Positions 44,905-53,272 of a DNA stretch of 64,000 nt are shown here, in pieces. The stretch is taken from assembly GCA_030603495.1 (NCBI GenBank), contig JAUVXR010000003.1:73189-137188 (forward strand). Reading direction: 5' to 3'. Position 1 is the first letter of the stretch. Each line of letters starts with the position of its first letter. Below the pieces are notes generated by a model, which saw nothing but the letters and a program-made list of their open reading frames with translations, was not told the DNA's origin and searched no databases. The position numbers were made by a program, and so were the translations under genes. The stretch is from a bacterium. Lineage in GTDB: Bacteria > Armatimonadota > Zipacnadia > Zipacnadales > Zipacnadaceae.

Positions 44905-45309
44905 TCACGACTTGTCATCAATGCCTACCGACCGGCACATATCCACGAAGTTGCCCAGTGCCTGGACCCGCTGGCCAATGACCGCGACCCAACCAGCCAA
45001 ACGCTGTCTGCCGGCGGGCGTGAGTTGATAAACGCGGCGAGCTGGCCCGCTGCCGGAGGTATCCCAGTTCGAGATCACGCAGCCGTCGGCTTCCAGCCCG
45101 CGTAGACAGCGATAGATAGCGCCGGGGTCAACGAGCGTCTCGGCCAGCCCCAGACCGTTCACCGCCACGGATAGCTCGTAGCCGTGGATAGCTGTGCCAC
45201 TGGCCAGCAAGTAAAGAACGCTGGGCTCAATCATCCGAGAGAGTCGTCTTGGTATCTGTCCACGTCCCGCTCTCCTAGCATGACCTTGTGGGCCGGCTCT
45301 TCGTCTCAT
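44905..45309 (-). CDS. PadR-family transcriptional regulator
   Basis: A winged-helix repressor of 134 residues: an Arg/Gly-rich leader ending GRGQIPRRLSR, then IEPSVLYLLASGTAIHGYEL, the recognition region DPGAIYRCLRGLEADGCV, the wing YQLTPAGRQRLAGW and a C-terminal helix for dimerisation. The leader is characteristic of PadR proteins encoded with NifX-like/MinD genes, so it probably controlled the now broken cluster. A promoter with an overlapping palindrome lies just upstream, suggesting autoregulation. Confidence 0.88.
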   Translation of the reverse strand: MRRRAGPQGHARRAGRGQIPRRLSRMIEPSVLYLLASGTAIHGYELSVAVNGLGLAETLVDPGAIYRCLRGLEADGCVISNWDTSGSGPARRVYQLTPAGRQRLAGWVAVIGQRVQALGNFVDMCRSVGIDDKS

Positions 45310-45335
45310 AATCTCACCTATATGCTATCTACACT

Positions 45336-45366
45336 TATAGTATATCGTACTATATATGCTTTGTAA
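45336..45366 (-). promoter_or_regulatory. padR promoter and likely operator
   Basis: On the minus strand a TTACAA box (45366-45361) and a TATACT box (45344-45339) are 16 bases apart and point at the PadR gene. A perfect inverted repeat TATAGTA-5-TACTATA (45336-45354) overlaps the -10 box, which suits a dimeric repressor. Confidence 0.55.
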
Positions 45367-45540
45367 GCCCCTGGGCGCCAAAGTTTTTCCGGGCCACCCC
45401 AAACGGTGACTTACACCGGCTCCAGAGACGCAACCAGCGTTCCCAATGCGGAACAATATTGCCTCCCTTCGGCGTTAGCTAGTGGTGGAGTTGCACTACG
45501 ATTCCCCACTACAAGCTCTGGGCTGCAGGTAGATTGTCAG

Positions 45541-46110
45541 ATGAGTGAATTGAATGGACAACAGCCACGTCCCTACGGCTGGAGAACGCTGATTGTCGAC
45601 TGGTGGCAACGCGCCGACGTAGGCACCGACATCCAACGGATAGCGGCGTTAGTTCTGCTGGCTCTGGGCGTAGGTCTGCTTTTCAACGTGTGCCGCATCT
45701 GGCCGCAGGAGCGCCGCATAGCGGTCATCCCCCAGGCTCAGCCTGAGGCGAGGTCCATTAGCATGGCCGAGGCCTACCGTCTGGCCACCAGTGGTGAAGC
45801 CCTGGTGGTATGCGCGGAGGAGCCAGAGTGGTACGAGGAGCAGCACATTGCAGGCGCCGTCAATCTACCCGACAACGAAGATGGCGACTTTGAGCAGTAC
45901 TGGACGGATTTCACCGGCAAAGTCCCCCAGGACCAAATCCTGATTCTCTACTGCGAACCGGGCTGCATGTCCAAGGAGGGCGTGGCCGAACAGTTGCTCG
46001 ATCTCGGCTACCGCGATGTTAGACTGATGAACGAGGGCCCGGAGCAGTGGGAAGCAGCGGGCCACGCGATAGTGCACGGGCCTGCCGCTGGCTCCATGGT
46101 CGAGGAGTGA
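45541..46110 (+). CDS. Membrane-anchored rhodanese-domain protein
   Basis: The protein has one hydrophobic helix at about residues 35-52 (IAALVLLALGVGLLF) and then a rhodanese domain: SMAEAYRLATSGEALVV, EQHIAGAVNLP and the active-site strand ILILYCEPGCMSKEGVA with the catalytic Cys. The domain would face the periplasm. Rhodaneses transfer sulfane sulfur or act as thiol-redox modules. ATG 45541 is chosen because the upstream frame overlaps the PadR promoter region. It ends 5 bases before the MauE-like gene, so the two form an operon. Confidence 0.85.
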   Translation: MSELNGQQPRPYGWRTLIVDWWQRADVGTDIQRIAALVLLALGVGLLFNVCRIWPQERRIAVIPQAQPEARSISMAEAYRLATSGEALVVCAEEPEWYEEQHIAGAVNLPDNEDGDFEQYWTDFTGKVPQDQILILYCEPGCMSKEGVAEQLLDLGYRDVRLMNEGPEQWEAAGHAIVHGPAAGSMVEE

Positions 46111-46115
46111 CTTGT

Positions 46116-46616
46116 ATGTCCCAGCCAGGCAGTCGAGTTAGCCAGGCCGTCCGCAATCCCGCTCTGTTATTCCTCTTGCGGCTGGTTATCGCAGGTATAT
46201 TCATCTACGCCAGTTGGGAGAAGATCCTTTACTCCGAGGCCTTCATCGAGATCATTAAGGGTTACGGGCTCGAGCCAGTGGTCAACGAGTCGGTGGTTCT
46301 CCTGATAGCAATCTGGCTGCCGTGGGCCGAACTAGCCGGAGGCCTGGCCCTGCTAGTCGGCATCTGGCCGCGGGCCATGGGGCTGTTGTTCACCTTCCTC
46401 ACGGTGATGTTCATCGTCGGCCTGGCCCAAGCCATCCTGCGAGGCATAGACATCCGTTGCGGCTGTTTCACCCTCTCACCCGAGGCTGCTACACGCGACT
46501 GGATATCACTGTGGCAGGAGGCGTTGCTGCTGCTGGGTTGCTTGTGGGTGTGGATCGGGCACTGGCCGCAGTTCCGGCCTGGCGTTCCCCTCAGCAAGCT
46601 TGACTCGAGTGTCTAG
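46116..46616 (+). CDS. DoxX/MauE-like membrane protein
   Basis: A 166-residue inner-membrane protein with four hydrophobic helices: LLRLVIAGIFIYASWEKI, a second starting SVVLLIAIWLPWAEL, GLLFTFLTVMFIVGLAQAIL, and ALLLLGCLWVWIG. The loop GIDIRCGCF with paired cysteines is the hallmark of the MauE/DoxX branch linked to thiol-disulfide redox. GAGGAG lies eight bases before ATG 46116, overlapping the end of the rhodanese gene. Together they suggest a periplasmic sulfur or disulfide function; the reaction is unknown. Confidence 0.85.
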   Translation: MSQPGSRVSQAVRNPALLFLLRLVIAGIFIYASWEKILYSEAFIEIIKGYGLEPVVNESVVLLIAIWLPWAELAGGLALLVGIWPRAMGLLFTFLTVMFIVGLAQAILRGIDIRCGCFTLSPEAATRDWISLWQEALLLLGCLWVWIGHWPQFRPGVPLSKLDSSV

Positions 46617-46634
46617 CTGGCAGCGACGCAGTGG

Positions 46635-48707
46635 TCAGGCGAAATAGTCGCGGAGGGGCTTGTTACGTCGGGGCTGCCGCAATTTATTGAGGGCCTTCGC
46701 TTCAATCTGCCGGATGCGCTCGCGCGTTACCTCGAAGATATGCCCGACCTCCTCCAGCGTGCGCGGGTAGCCATCTTCCAGGCCGAACCGCAACTTCAGC
46801 ACCTCGCGCTCGCGCTCGGTGAGCTGGCCCAGCAGCCTATCGAGCTGCTCGCGCAGAGCCATATTGGACGCCACATCCACCGGCGTCTCATCTTCCTCAT
46901 CGGGTACGAAGTCGCCTAGATGGCTGTCGTTTTCTTCACCGACCGGTGCTTCCAGCGAAAGCGGCTTGGGCGCAATTCGCTTAATCTCGGCGACACGCTC
47001 CATCGGCATATCTATCTCGGCGGCTACGTCCTCCAGGGTAGGCTCGCGGCCAAGCTCCTGAAGCAGCTCGCGCGACGCCTTGACCAGGCGATTGATCGTC
47101 TCAACCATGTGGACAGGCACGCGGATGATCCGGCTTTGATCGGCAATGGCACGGGAGATGGCCTGGCGTATCCACCAGGTAGCATAGGTGCTGAACTTGT
47201 AGCCTTTGCGGTAGTCGAATTTCTCAACCGCCCTCATCAGCCCAACATTGCCCTCTTGAATCAGGTCAAGAAAGCTCATCGCGGAGCGGCCAGTATACTT
47301 GCGCGCGATGCTGACCACCAAGCGCAGGTTCGCTTCGGTTAGCGACTGCACGGCATCTTCGTCTCTGACGCGCAGGCTCGCGCCATCAACACTCCCGGCA
47401 CTGACTTGTCGGCTCAAGACGACCTCAACCGGTCTACTCAGTCCAACGTTCTGCTCCCCGTCCACAGGAAAGGCCGCTTGCACCGCCAGCGTGGCTGGAT
47501 CGGCGGCCGTGGTGAAATCAATCTTGAATGGCTCCTGTAGCGGATACCCACTCGCCCCCATAATGCCCTTCTTACCCGCTTCCAGCGTCAGGGTGTAGAT
47601 CATTTGTCTGGTTAACGGATCGGCGGGGATGAAGCGTACCTCGCGGCGTTCATCGTCGTAGTGGACCTCCCCGGCTACCGGATGGTTCATGGCATCATGC
47701 ACTCGCACAGTCCGGGCCCCTACCGAACGCGGGACCAGGCGGCGGTCAAACGTGATAACCACGGGGCGAGCTACGTCGAAATCCGTGGCCCCATCTTCAG
47801 GATCAGTCTTCACGACGCGCGGTGCCGCCTTGGCACTGGTTGTGCGAAAACTGAACTTATGATTCTTGGCCAGCCGCCGGCCCTCTTCTGCCGTGGCGAC
47901 GCCTTCGGCCCTCGCGCGAACCGTCGCCGTGAACTTATTGCGATGCTTGAGCGACTTGGCTGGCCGGAAGCGCGCACGCCACGGCTGCATCTCGTCGAGG
48001 CTGACGGTGCCTGCTACTTCGCGGCCCTTGCCGTCCACTACTGTTACGACACCGGCGCGGACCGAATCGGCCGCCAGCACATCGCTGAACTCGATGACAA
48101 TGTCGCGATCAACTTCAACATCCCGTTTCCCGTGCTCGGGCAGGCTGCCGGTGACAGTTAAAGGCGCACTACCGTTGGCGGTGCGGAACGTCCAGAGGAT
48201 GTCCCGGGCCATCGGCTTAGCCGCGACGTCGCGTATGCCGTGCTCCCCGCCTCGCACGGCCACGGTATACTCGCGATCCGGGTCGCGCGCCTCCTCGGGC
48301 TCGAACCGCAGACAATTGCGCAAGCGATCGTAGACCACCCGTCCGTTGCCCTTCTGGACGCGACGTGCTATTTCGACCTCCTCGCTGGGGCTGAGCAGAG
48401 GGACCTGACCGATGCTGCGCAAGTACATCCGCACCGAGTCGTCTACCGGCACAGATTCGACGTCTTTTTCGTCCTCCAGATCGGCCTCGGCTTCCTCGGT
48501 GGCAGATTCTCCGTCGGAGCTGACATTTATGCCCGCCTTGTGCAGAATCCGGTATATATCCTCAATATCGGAGGTATCCAGGAATTCGCACTCCCCGAGC
48601 ACTTCCTGGATATCTTCGTAGGTTAGATAGCCCTGTTCCTGGCCCTTGCCAACAAGCTGCTGAACCTGTTTGAGCTCGCTGATCTCGACTGCCTCGCCCT
48701 CGGGCAA
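46635..48707 (-). CDS. rpoD: Housekeeping sigma-70 factor with Ig-like insert
   Basis: Regions 1.1 ([11 protein letters not shown]), 1.2 ([20 protein letters not shown]), 2 ([19 protein letters not shown], then [13 protein letters not shown]), 3 ([16 protein letters not shown]) and 4 ([18 protein letters not shown], then [14 protein letters not shown]) are all intact, ending in the usual LRDYF. Residues about 122-449 are not sigma sequence. They form tandem Ig-like units of the SbsA/Big_5 type, for example [19 protein letters not shown] and [20 protein letters not shown]. The flanks would join as ...[16 protein letters not shown]..., a normal sigma junction. The non-conserved region of other sigma-70 factors lies at this point but is helical. 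Directly downstream of dnaG, as usual for rpoD. 690 residues. Confidence 0.93.
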   Translation of the reverse strand: MPEGEAVEISELKQVQQLVGKGQEQGYLTYEDIQEVLGECEFLDTSDIEDIYRILHKAGINVSSDGESATEEAEADLEDEKDVESVPVDDSVRMYLRSIGQVPLLSPSEEVEIARRVQKGNGRVVYDRLRNCLRFEPEEARDPDREYTVAVRGGEHGIRDVAAKPMARDILWTFRTANGSAPLTVTGSLPEHGKRDVEVDRDIVIEFSDVLAADSVRAGVVTVVDGKGREVAGTVSLDEMQPWRARFRPAKSLKHRNKFTATVRARAEGVATAEEGRRLAKNHKFSFRTTSAKAAPRVVKTDPEDGATDFDVARPVVITFDRRLVPRSVGARTVRVHDAMNHPVAGEVHYDDERREVRFIPADPLTRQMIYTLTLEAGKKGIMGASGYPLQEPFKIDFTTAADPATLAVQAAFPVDGEQNVGLSRPVEVVLSRQVSAGSVDGASLRVRDEDAVQSLTEANLRLVVSIARKYTGRSAMSFLDLIQEGNVGLMRAVEKFDYRKGYKFSTYATWWIRQAISRAIADQSRIIRVPVHMVETINRLVKASRELLQELGREPTLEDVAAEIDMPMERVAEIKRIAPKPLSLEAPVGEENDSHLGDFVPDEEDETPVDVASNMALREQLDRLLGQLTEREREVLKLRFGLEDGYPRTLEEVGHIFEVTRERIRQIEAKALNKLRQPRRNKPLRDYFA
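47361..48344 (-). other. Ig-like (SbsA/Big_5) insert within rpoD
   Basis: The 984 bases are an exact multiple of three and contain no stop. They encode a C-terminal half unit (residues 122-178), two full units (about 182-290 and 296-400) and an N-terminal half unit (407-449), each period being about 111-114 residues. The insert starts at the G-x-V-x-Y-D strand and ends just after the R-V-x-D strand, neighbouring positions in the unit, so the two halves could complete one Ig fold and bring both ends together. No inverted repeats or intein motifs mark the edges. Confidence 0.8.
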
Positions 48708-48713
48708 CTACCT

Positions 48714-50729
48714 TCAACTCCTTTCGTCATTCTGCTCCGCGTTGTTCTGCTGCCCGGATAAGTCCTCCGGACTCTCTACCCGGTTCGTCCCCTGGATAGC
48801 TCCTGGACCTTCGAGAAAATCAAACTGGCCTTTGCCATGGAATCTAGCCGCCAGAGCAACGTACCGCTGATAGTCCGGATGATCGTGTGTGAATTCGTCG
48901 GACTTCATCAATTCAGCGATGCGCTGTTGTAACTTCTGGAAGTCCTCGACGCTATTCTCCTCAGTGACGAGGGGGCTTTCTGCGGATTGCAGCTCGTATT
49001 CCTCGCGTAGGCCTGTAACCCGCCGGTGCTTGCGCAGCTTTCGAGCACTGGCCTCAAGGAGCTCGTTCGTCAGATCATCAGGTGGCTCCGCAAGTAAGAG
49101 TTCCACGGCCCGACGGTAAGTACCTTCCTGCGCTGAGAGCTCATCGGGCACGCGCTGCGGCTCGTACTCACCATTCACCTGAAGCTGCGCCCCAATCGCT
49201 CGGGCAATAGCCTGGTGCTCAGGCGTCAGGAAATCATCCGGACACAATACCGCGAATACCCTTTCGGCAAAGTCTCTGCTCTCTAAAGCCGCGCACAACA
49301 ACTCTCGTTCCAGCCTCTCTAATATCGCGCCGCGGTATTCGACGTCCTGAACGATAGTCTCGGTGACAAAGCTGCGGTCCCGCCGGCCACTGCCCGCCGT
49401 CTTAGCCCGCCGGCGCTGGCCTTTGCTGGTGCGCCGCTGCATCTCCATGCGCAGGGCTGCCTGCATGCCTCCTACCCGCTCCGGCTGCCCCTGAGCCCAG
49501 CGGTCGGCTGCCCGCACCACGAACTCCTCGCGGCGGGTCCGATCTGGTATGTGCCGCAGTACATCTACCGCCTCCCGTGCTGCTCGCGCCAGTCCCTCGG
49601 AGCCACCGTCTCGATGACCGCCAAAGACCATCTCCAGGCGATACTCAACCAGGTCCACGGCCTGCTGGGCAAGCTGCTGAAACTGCTCGACGCCGTGTGC
49701 ACGGATGGACTGATCCGGATCAATGCCCTGGGGCAAGAGCATTACCCGGGCCTCGAGTGTGCTGCCCTCGAACAAGTCAATGTTGCGCAGCGCCGCCGCC
49801 ATCCCCGCCGCATCCGCGTCGAAGCAGAGGATAACTCGCTCAACGTACCGCCGCAGTAGCAACAGATGGTCAGCGGTCATCGCCGTGCCCAATGTTGCCA
49901 CTGCGTTCTTGAGACCAGCTTGGTGCAGGGCCAAGACGTCCGTGTACCCTTCAACCACTATCGCAGACTTCGCCGCGACCAGCGCCTGCCGACCGTGGGC
50001 CAGCGCATACAGATTGCGACTCTTGCTAAACAGCGGCGTGTCCGGCGAATTGAGGTACTTCGCCGATTCAGCCGGATCCATCGCCCGTCCCCCAAAGCCG
50101 ATCACCGCCCCCGCCGCATCGCTAATCGGAAACATTATCCGGTTGCGAAAGACGTCGTAATCGCTGCCCCGTTCGCTGCGTTTGACCAGTCCGGCTTCTC
50201 GCATCAGTTGAGCTGCAAGCCCCTTGCTGGACAAGAACTTCAGCAGCTCGTCCCACGCCTCCACAGCGAAACCCAAGCGGAATCCTGTGATCGTTTCATC
50301 AGAGAAGCCACGTTTATACAAGTAATCGAGTGCGGCTTTGCCGCCGGTGCTGCGCAGATTGTCCTCAAAGTGGCACGTCGCCGACTCCACGGCGCGGCGC
50401 AGCAGCTTGCTGCGCTCAACCCGTGCCTGCTCCCCCGGTTCAATCCGCCAAGTCAAGCCACAGCGTTCGGCGAGCCGCTCACCAGCTTCCGAGAAGCTAA
50501 TCCCTTCGATCTGTTGCAGGAACGAGAACAAGTCTCCGCCCGCCCCACAGCCGAAGCAGTGCCACAGGCCCGCCGCTGGATCAACGGACAACGATGGAGT
50601 CTTCTCCTGATGGAAAGGACACAGTGCCTTGAACCGCCGCCCGGCTCGCCTCACAGGAATGTACTGGGAGATAAGCTCGACGATGTCAATCCGTCGCTTG
50701 ATTTCTTCTTTGGTGTCTTCGATAGGCAT
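48714..50729 (-). CDS. dnaG: DNA primase
   Basis: DnaG makes RNA primers at the fork and works with DnaB. The 671-residue protein has the N-terminal zinc finger CPFHQEKTPSL ... HCFGCGAGGDLFSF, the RNA-polymerase basic domain FRNRIMFPISDAAGAVIGFGGRA (cited as a motif region near residue 205), the TOPRIM motifs IVVEGYTDVLAL and ILCFDADAAG, and a C-terminal region of helices for helicase interaction ending in a polar tail. The stop is 6 bases before the rpoD start, the classic dnaG-rpoD arrangement. Confidence 0.95.
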   Translation of the reverse strand: MPIEDTKEEIKRRIDIVELISQYIPVRRAGRRFKALCPFHQEKTPSLSVDPAAGLWHCFGCGAGGDLFSFLQQIEGISFSEAGERLAERCGLTWRIEPGEQARVERSKLLRRAVESATCHFEDNLRSTGGKAALDYLYKRGFSDETITGFRLGFAVEAWDELLKFLSSKGLAAQLMREAGLVKRSERGSDYDVFRNRIMFPISDAAGAVIGFGGRAMDPAESAKYLNSPDTPLFSKSRNLYALAHGRQALVAAKSAIVVEGYTDVLALHQAGLKNAVATLGTAMTADHLLLLRRYVERVILCFDADAAGMAAALRNIDLFEGSTLEARVMLLPQGIDPDQSIRAHGVEQFQQLAQQAVDLVEYRLEMVFGGHRDGGSEGLARAAREAVDVLRHIPDRTRREEFVVRAADRWAQGQPERVGGMQAALRMEMQRRTSKGQRRRAKTAGSGRRDRSFVTETIVQDVEYRGAILERLERELLCAALESRDFAERVFAVLCPDDFLTPEHQAIARAIGAQLQVNGEYEPQRVPDELSAQEGTYRRAVELLLAEPPDDLTNELLEASARKLRKHRRVTGLREEYELQSAESPLVTEENSVEDFQKLQQRIAELMKSDEFTHDHPDYQRYVALAARFHGKGQFDFLEGPGAIQGTNRVESPEDLSGQQNNAEQNDERS

Positions 50730-50923
50730 TGCTGAGAATGACGCTGGTTAGTTTGCGAGAAAGGTGCTCTGGACAGTAGTTTCGTCGCGAAGGGCAAAAG
50801 GCCTTCCGGCGAAGGGAAGTTTTCGCGGTGCAGCACAAATGCGCGGGAACATCCGCAGAGGAGCATTTCCCCGCCCCCAGTACCTTCAGAGAAGGGGAAT
50901 GCCGGCCAGCTCATTATGGGGCC

Positions 50924-50970
50924 AAAGAGAAACGGCCCCGCCGACAGGAGCCCTGTCCTGGACGAGGCCG
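50924..50970 (-). terminator. Rho-independent terminator of the secreted-protein gene
   Basis: On the minus strand CGGCC ... GGACAGG-GCT-CCTGTC ... GGCCG forms a two-part stem followed by TTTCTCTTT. It lies just past the stop of the gene at 51002-51871 and between that gene and dnaG, separating the two transcripts. Confidence 0.6.
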
Positions 50971-51001
50971 CTTGCTGGTTTGACTACAGGTCCGGGGATG
51001 A

Positions 51002-51871
51002 TCAGTCCCAGATATGCATCCTTACAATCCGGAAATCGTGTAGGGTGAAGTCAATATTGTTGCCGTTCTCCGTATAGCGCATAATACAATCCCGGCTGAA
51101 AGTCTTGGAACTACTCTGGAAGCTGACTGTGGCTCCTGCAACGCTGCCCGCCAGTCCGCTGGCCTGGTAGGTGATCGTGTCATCGGGCCAGCCATAGCGC
51201 TGGAGCACGCGTGCGTAATGGTCGCCCATCTTGAGGTATTTGTGCGGCTCCCACATCGCACTGCGCGCATAACTGCATTCATCGGCGGCAACTGCAATGG
51301 CCTGAACATAGCCGTCCAAGTCCAGCAGGAATCCCAGCGTCACTCCCCCGCGCTGGTAGAGCCACATCATCTCACCAGGCGCGGTGTCAATGTATATCGG
51401 CAAGGCCCAATTGGGCACCACACCGGCAGGTGCGCCTACCGCCGCCGCGCCCGGAGCGCCCATTTCCCCTGGCGCTCCGGGGAATGCGCCCGGCCCCATC
51501 CTCCTCATCTCCTCCTCCATCAACAACGGGTCCATCATCATCTCGGCCACCCCACCAACTACTCCAGCTATACCTGCCTCCTCTGGTGTTGCACCTGCAA
51601 AACCAGCTAGTGCTCCCGCCCCACGCGCGGCAGCCATGGCGCGGTCCATTGTACCCAGACCAGGTGCCGCGACGGGAAAGGCCGGCCCTGCTGGACCCGT
51701 CACTATTCCGTCCGGCGGGCCATAGAGTTCCAGAAGCGCAACGGCATGCTCATTCAACCGAACGCCCGCGAGCTGCCGCTCCTTGGCGTACGCGCTTCCC
51801 CCAGTCAGAAGAACTACGCTAATAAGTGCCACTGCTACCAGGATTGCTCGGCTATAGCTCGCCCGTGTCAT
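51002..51871 (-). CDS. Secreted protein of unknown function with Gly/Ala/Met-rich centre
   Basis: A clear signal peptide (ILVAVALISVVLLTGGSAYA, cleavage after AYA) is followed by an N-terminal segment HAVALLELYGPPDGI, a low-complexity central stretch rich in Gly, Ala, Pro and Met (residues about 60-150), and a globular C-terminal domain with LPIYIDTAPGEMMWLYQRGG, LDGYVQAIAVA and LQRYGWPDDTI. The two YG(P/W)P(D)D-type motifs suggest that the two halves belong to one domain split by the low-complexity insert. I do not recognise the family. Monocistronic, with its own terminator. Confidence 0.75.
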   Translation of the reverse strand: MTRASYSRAILVAVALISVVLLTGGSAYAKERQLAGVRLNEHAVALLELYGPPDGIVTGPAGPAFPVAAPGLGTMDRAMAAARGAGALAGFAGATPEEAGIAGVVGGVAEMMMDPLLMEEEMRRMGPGAFPGAPGEMGAPGAAAVGAPAGVVPNWALPIYIDTAPGEMMWLYQRGGVTLGFLLDLDGYVQAIAVAADECSYARSAMWEPHKYLKMGDHYARVLQRYGWPDDTITYQASGLAGSVAGATVSFQSSSKTFSRDCIMRYTENGNNIDFTLHDFRIVRMHIWD

Positions 51872-52020
51872 AATGCGGCCTCCCTATTGCCCATTCGTAT
51901 AGTATCTGTGCCTCTGATGCCGTGACTTCTGCTGCTGATAGCACGTCAACAGTTGCAGCTGGGTTACACTCTTCCGCGAGTAGTATACCCATATTCGCGA
52001 AATTTTTCAACCCCCTCACC

Positions 52021-52929
52021 TCAACCGGACCAGTAACGGCGCCCCCCGACCTGCTCAACCAGGCTAGCCAGGTAATCAGCCTGCTCGCGCAGAAGCTGCT
52101 TGCGCTCGCCCTTATTGCACCTGGCCAGCGACTCATCTTCGATGTGCAGTCCGCCCTGGTAGCCCGCCTCCGTGAGCATAGCAACGATCTTCTCGTGATC
52201 AATGTCGCCCTGGTGAATCGGGACAACGTACTGACCGTATCTCCACCCCAACCGTCGGCGCCGCTCCCGGTACTTCGGTGGATACTCTATATTCTTGCAA
52301 TGCACGTGGCAAACGCGAGCAGCCACTGCCTCGATCGTCTGGTAAACGCGACTGAGCGGATGGCCGGCCCAGTAGAAGTTCGCAGTGTCGAGGGTTATGC
52401 CTAAGCGAGGCGAGTCAATCCGCGCCAGAAGAGCAGCCAGCCAGTTGGGGTCATTGCCCTGATGGCCGTGGTTCTCGACAGCCAGCGGTACTGTGCCACC
52501 GTCGCTCTGTGCTAATATCTCCTCGACCGCCGTGCCAAAGATATCCACGCGTTGAGTCACCGATAGCGTCCGTTGACCGCTCATCGCCGCATCAAGCCGC
52601 ACGGCCTCCACGCCCATCAACTCGGCAGCCGTCAGCGCTCGCACTGCCCATTCAATTTCGGCCGCTCGATTCTCTGCATTGAAATTGTTGGCTAGCAATA
52701 GCGCCGATATATGGATGCCAAGTCTCGCGTAGTACTCGCTAGCCTCGGTTGCTGCTAGCTCATTTGCTATGGACAACTCCCAGTTCCCGATGGGCTTATC
52801 GGGCGCTGGAATCAGCATGTTGCGCTCGACTGCCAACTCGACGCTATCCAGCTCCAGGTCGTCCATCGCCTCGGCGATATTGTTGTAGCCCGCCTGGAAG
52901 ATGCAAACGTCTCGAATGCCTACATACAT
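52021..52929 (-). CDS. Sugar phosphate isomerase/epimerase-like TIM barrel protein
   Basis: A 302-residue member of the AP-endonuclease-2/xylose-isomerase-like superfamily. Metal-site strands are recognisable: VPLAVENHGHQGNDP (Glu), RLGITLDTANFYWAG (Asp), RVCHVHCKNIEY (His) and GGLHIEDESLA (Glu). Members isomerise or epimerise sugars and sugar acids such as hydroxypyruvate, inosose or ketoses. The substrate is not evident; other carbohydrate genes (kdgK, eda, GH4) occur in the window. It stands alone on its strand. Confidence 0.82.
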   Translation of the reverse strand: MYVGIRDVCIFQAGYNNIAEAMDDLELDSVELAVERNMLIPAPDKPIGNWELSIANELAATEASEYYARLGIHISALLLANNFNAENRAAEIEWAVRALTAAELMGVEAVRLDAAMSGQRTLSVTQRVDIFGTAVEEILAQSDGGTVPLAVENHGHQGNDPNWLAALLARIDSPRLGITLDTANFYWAGHPLSRVYQTIEAVAARVCHVHCKNIEYPPKYRERRRRLGWRYGQYVVPIHQGDIDHEKIVAMLTEAGYQGGLHIEDESLARCNKGERKQLLREQADYLASLVEQVGGRRYWSG

Positions 52930-53050
52930 CTCGGCTTTTCACCTGCTGTGGCGTAGACTCCCTATGGCGGACTATTCGCTGCCCGCTCCACTTTCACCTG
53001 TCGGCGACCTGTCATAACTCCGCTACCCTTCGCCGCGTGCGTCGCGAAGC

Positions 53051-53080
53051 TTGACGCAGGTACACCGCTGCACGTATAAT
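53051..53080 (+). promoter_or_regulatory. Sigma-70 promoter upstream of the propeller lipoprotein
   Basis: TTGACG (53051-53056) and a perfect TATAAT (53075-53080) are 18 bases apart. The expected transcript has a leader of about 185 bases before the ATG at 53273; I found no riboswitch in it. Confidence 0.6.
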
Positions 53081-53272
53081 TGGCTTAAGAGTGTCACGCA
53101 CGATGACCGCAGCCCGACCGAGCCTTTTCGTCTTAGTACTAATTCTCGTCCCGCCTCGTACGGTGCCGTGGAGCAGTCCGAGAAGGTGTCGGAGCCGGGT
53201 GCAACGAACATCAGTTAGAAATGTCTGTATTCAATAAGAAGGCTCGCGTATTCGCGAAAGGAGTCTAACCCG

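Noticed and set aside
47361-48344. Sigma-factor insert as an intein or group I/II intron
   Set aside because: No intein splice residues or homing-endonuclease motifs, no intron structure, and the frame is coding throughout with Ig-like strand patterns.
49866-50735. 289-codon + strand frame opposite dnaG
   Set aside because: Shadow frame; dnaG is complete on the other strand with zinc finger and TOPRIM motifs.
53103-53237. 44-codon frame with a hydrophobic start in the leader of the propeller gene
   Set aside because: No ribosome site, and its second half is Arg/Ser-rich as in chance frames.
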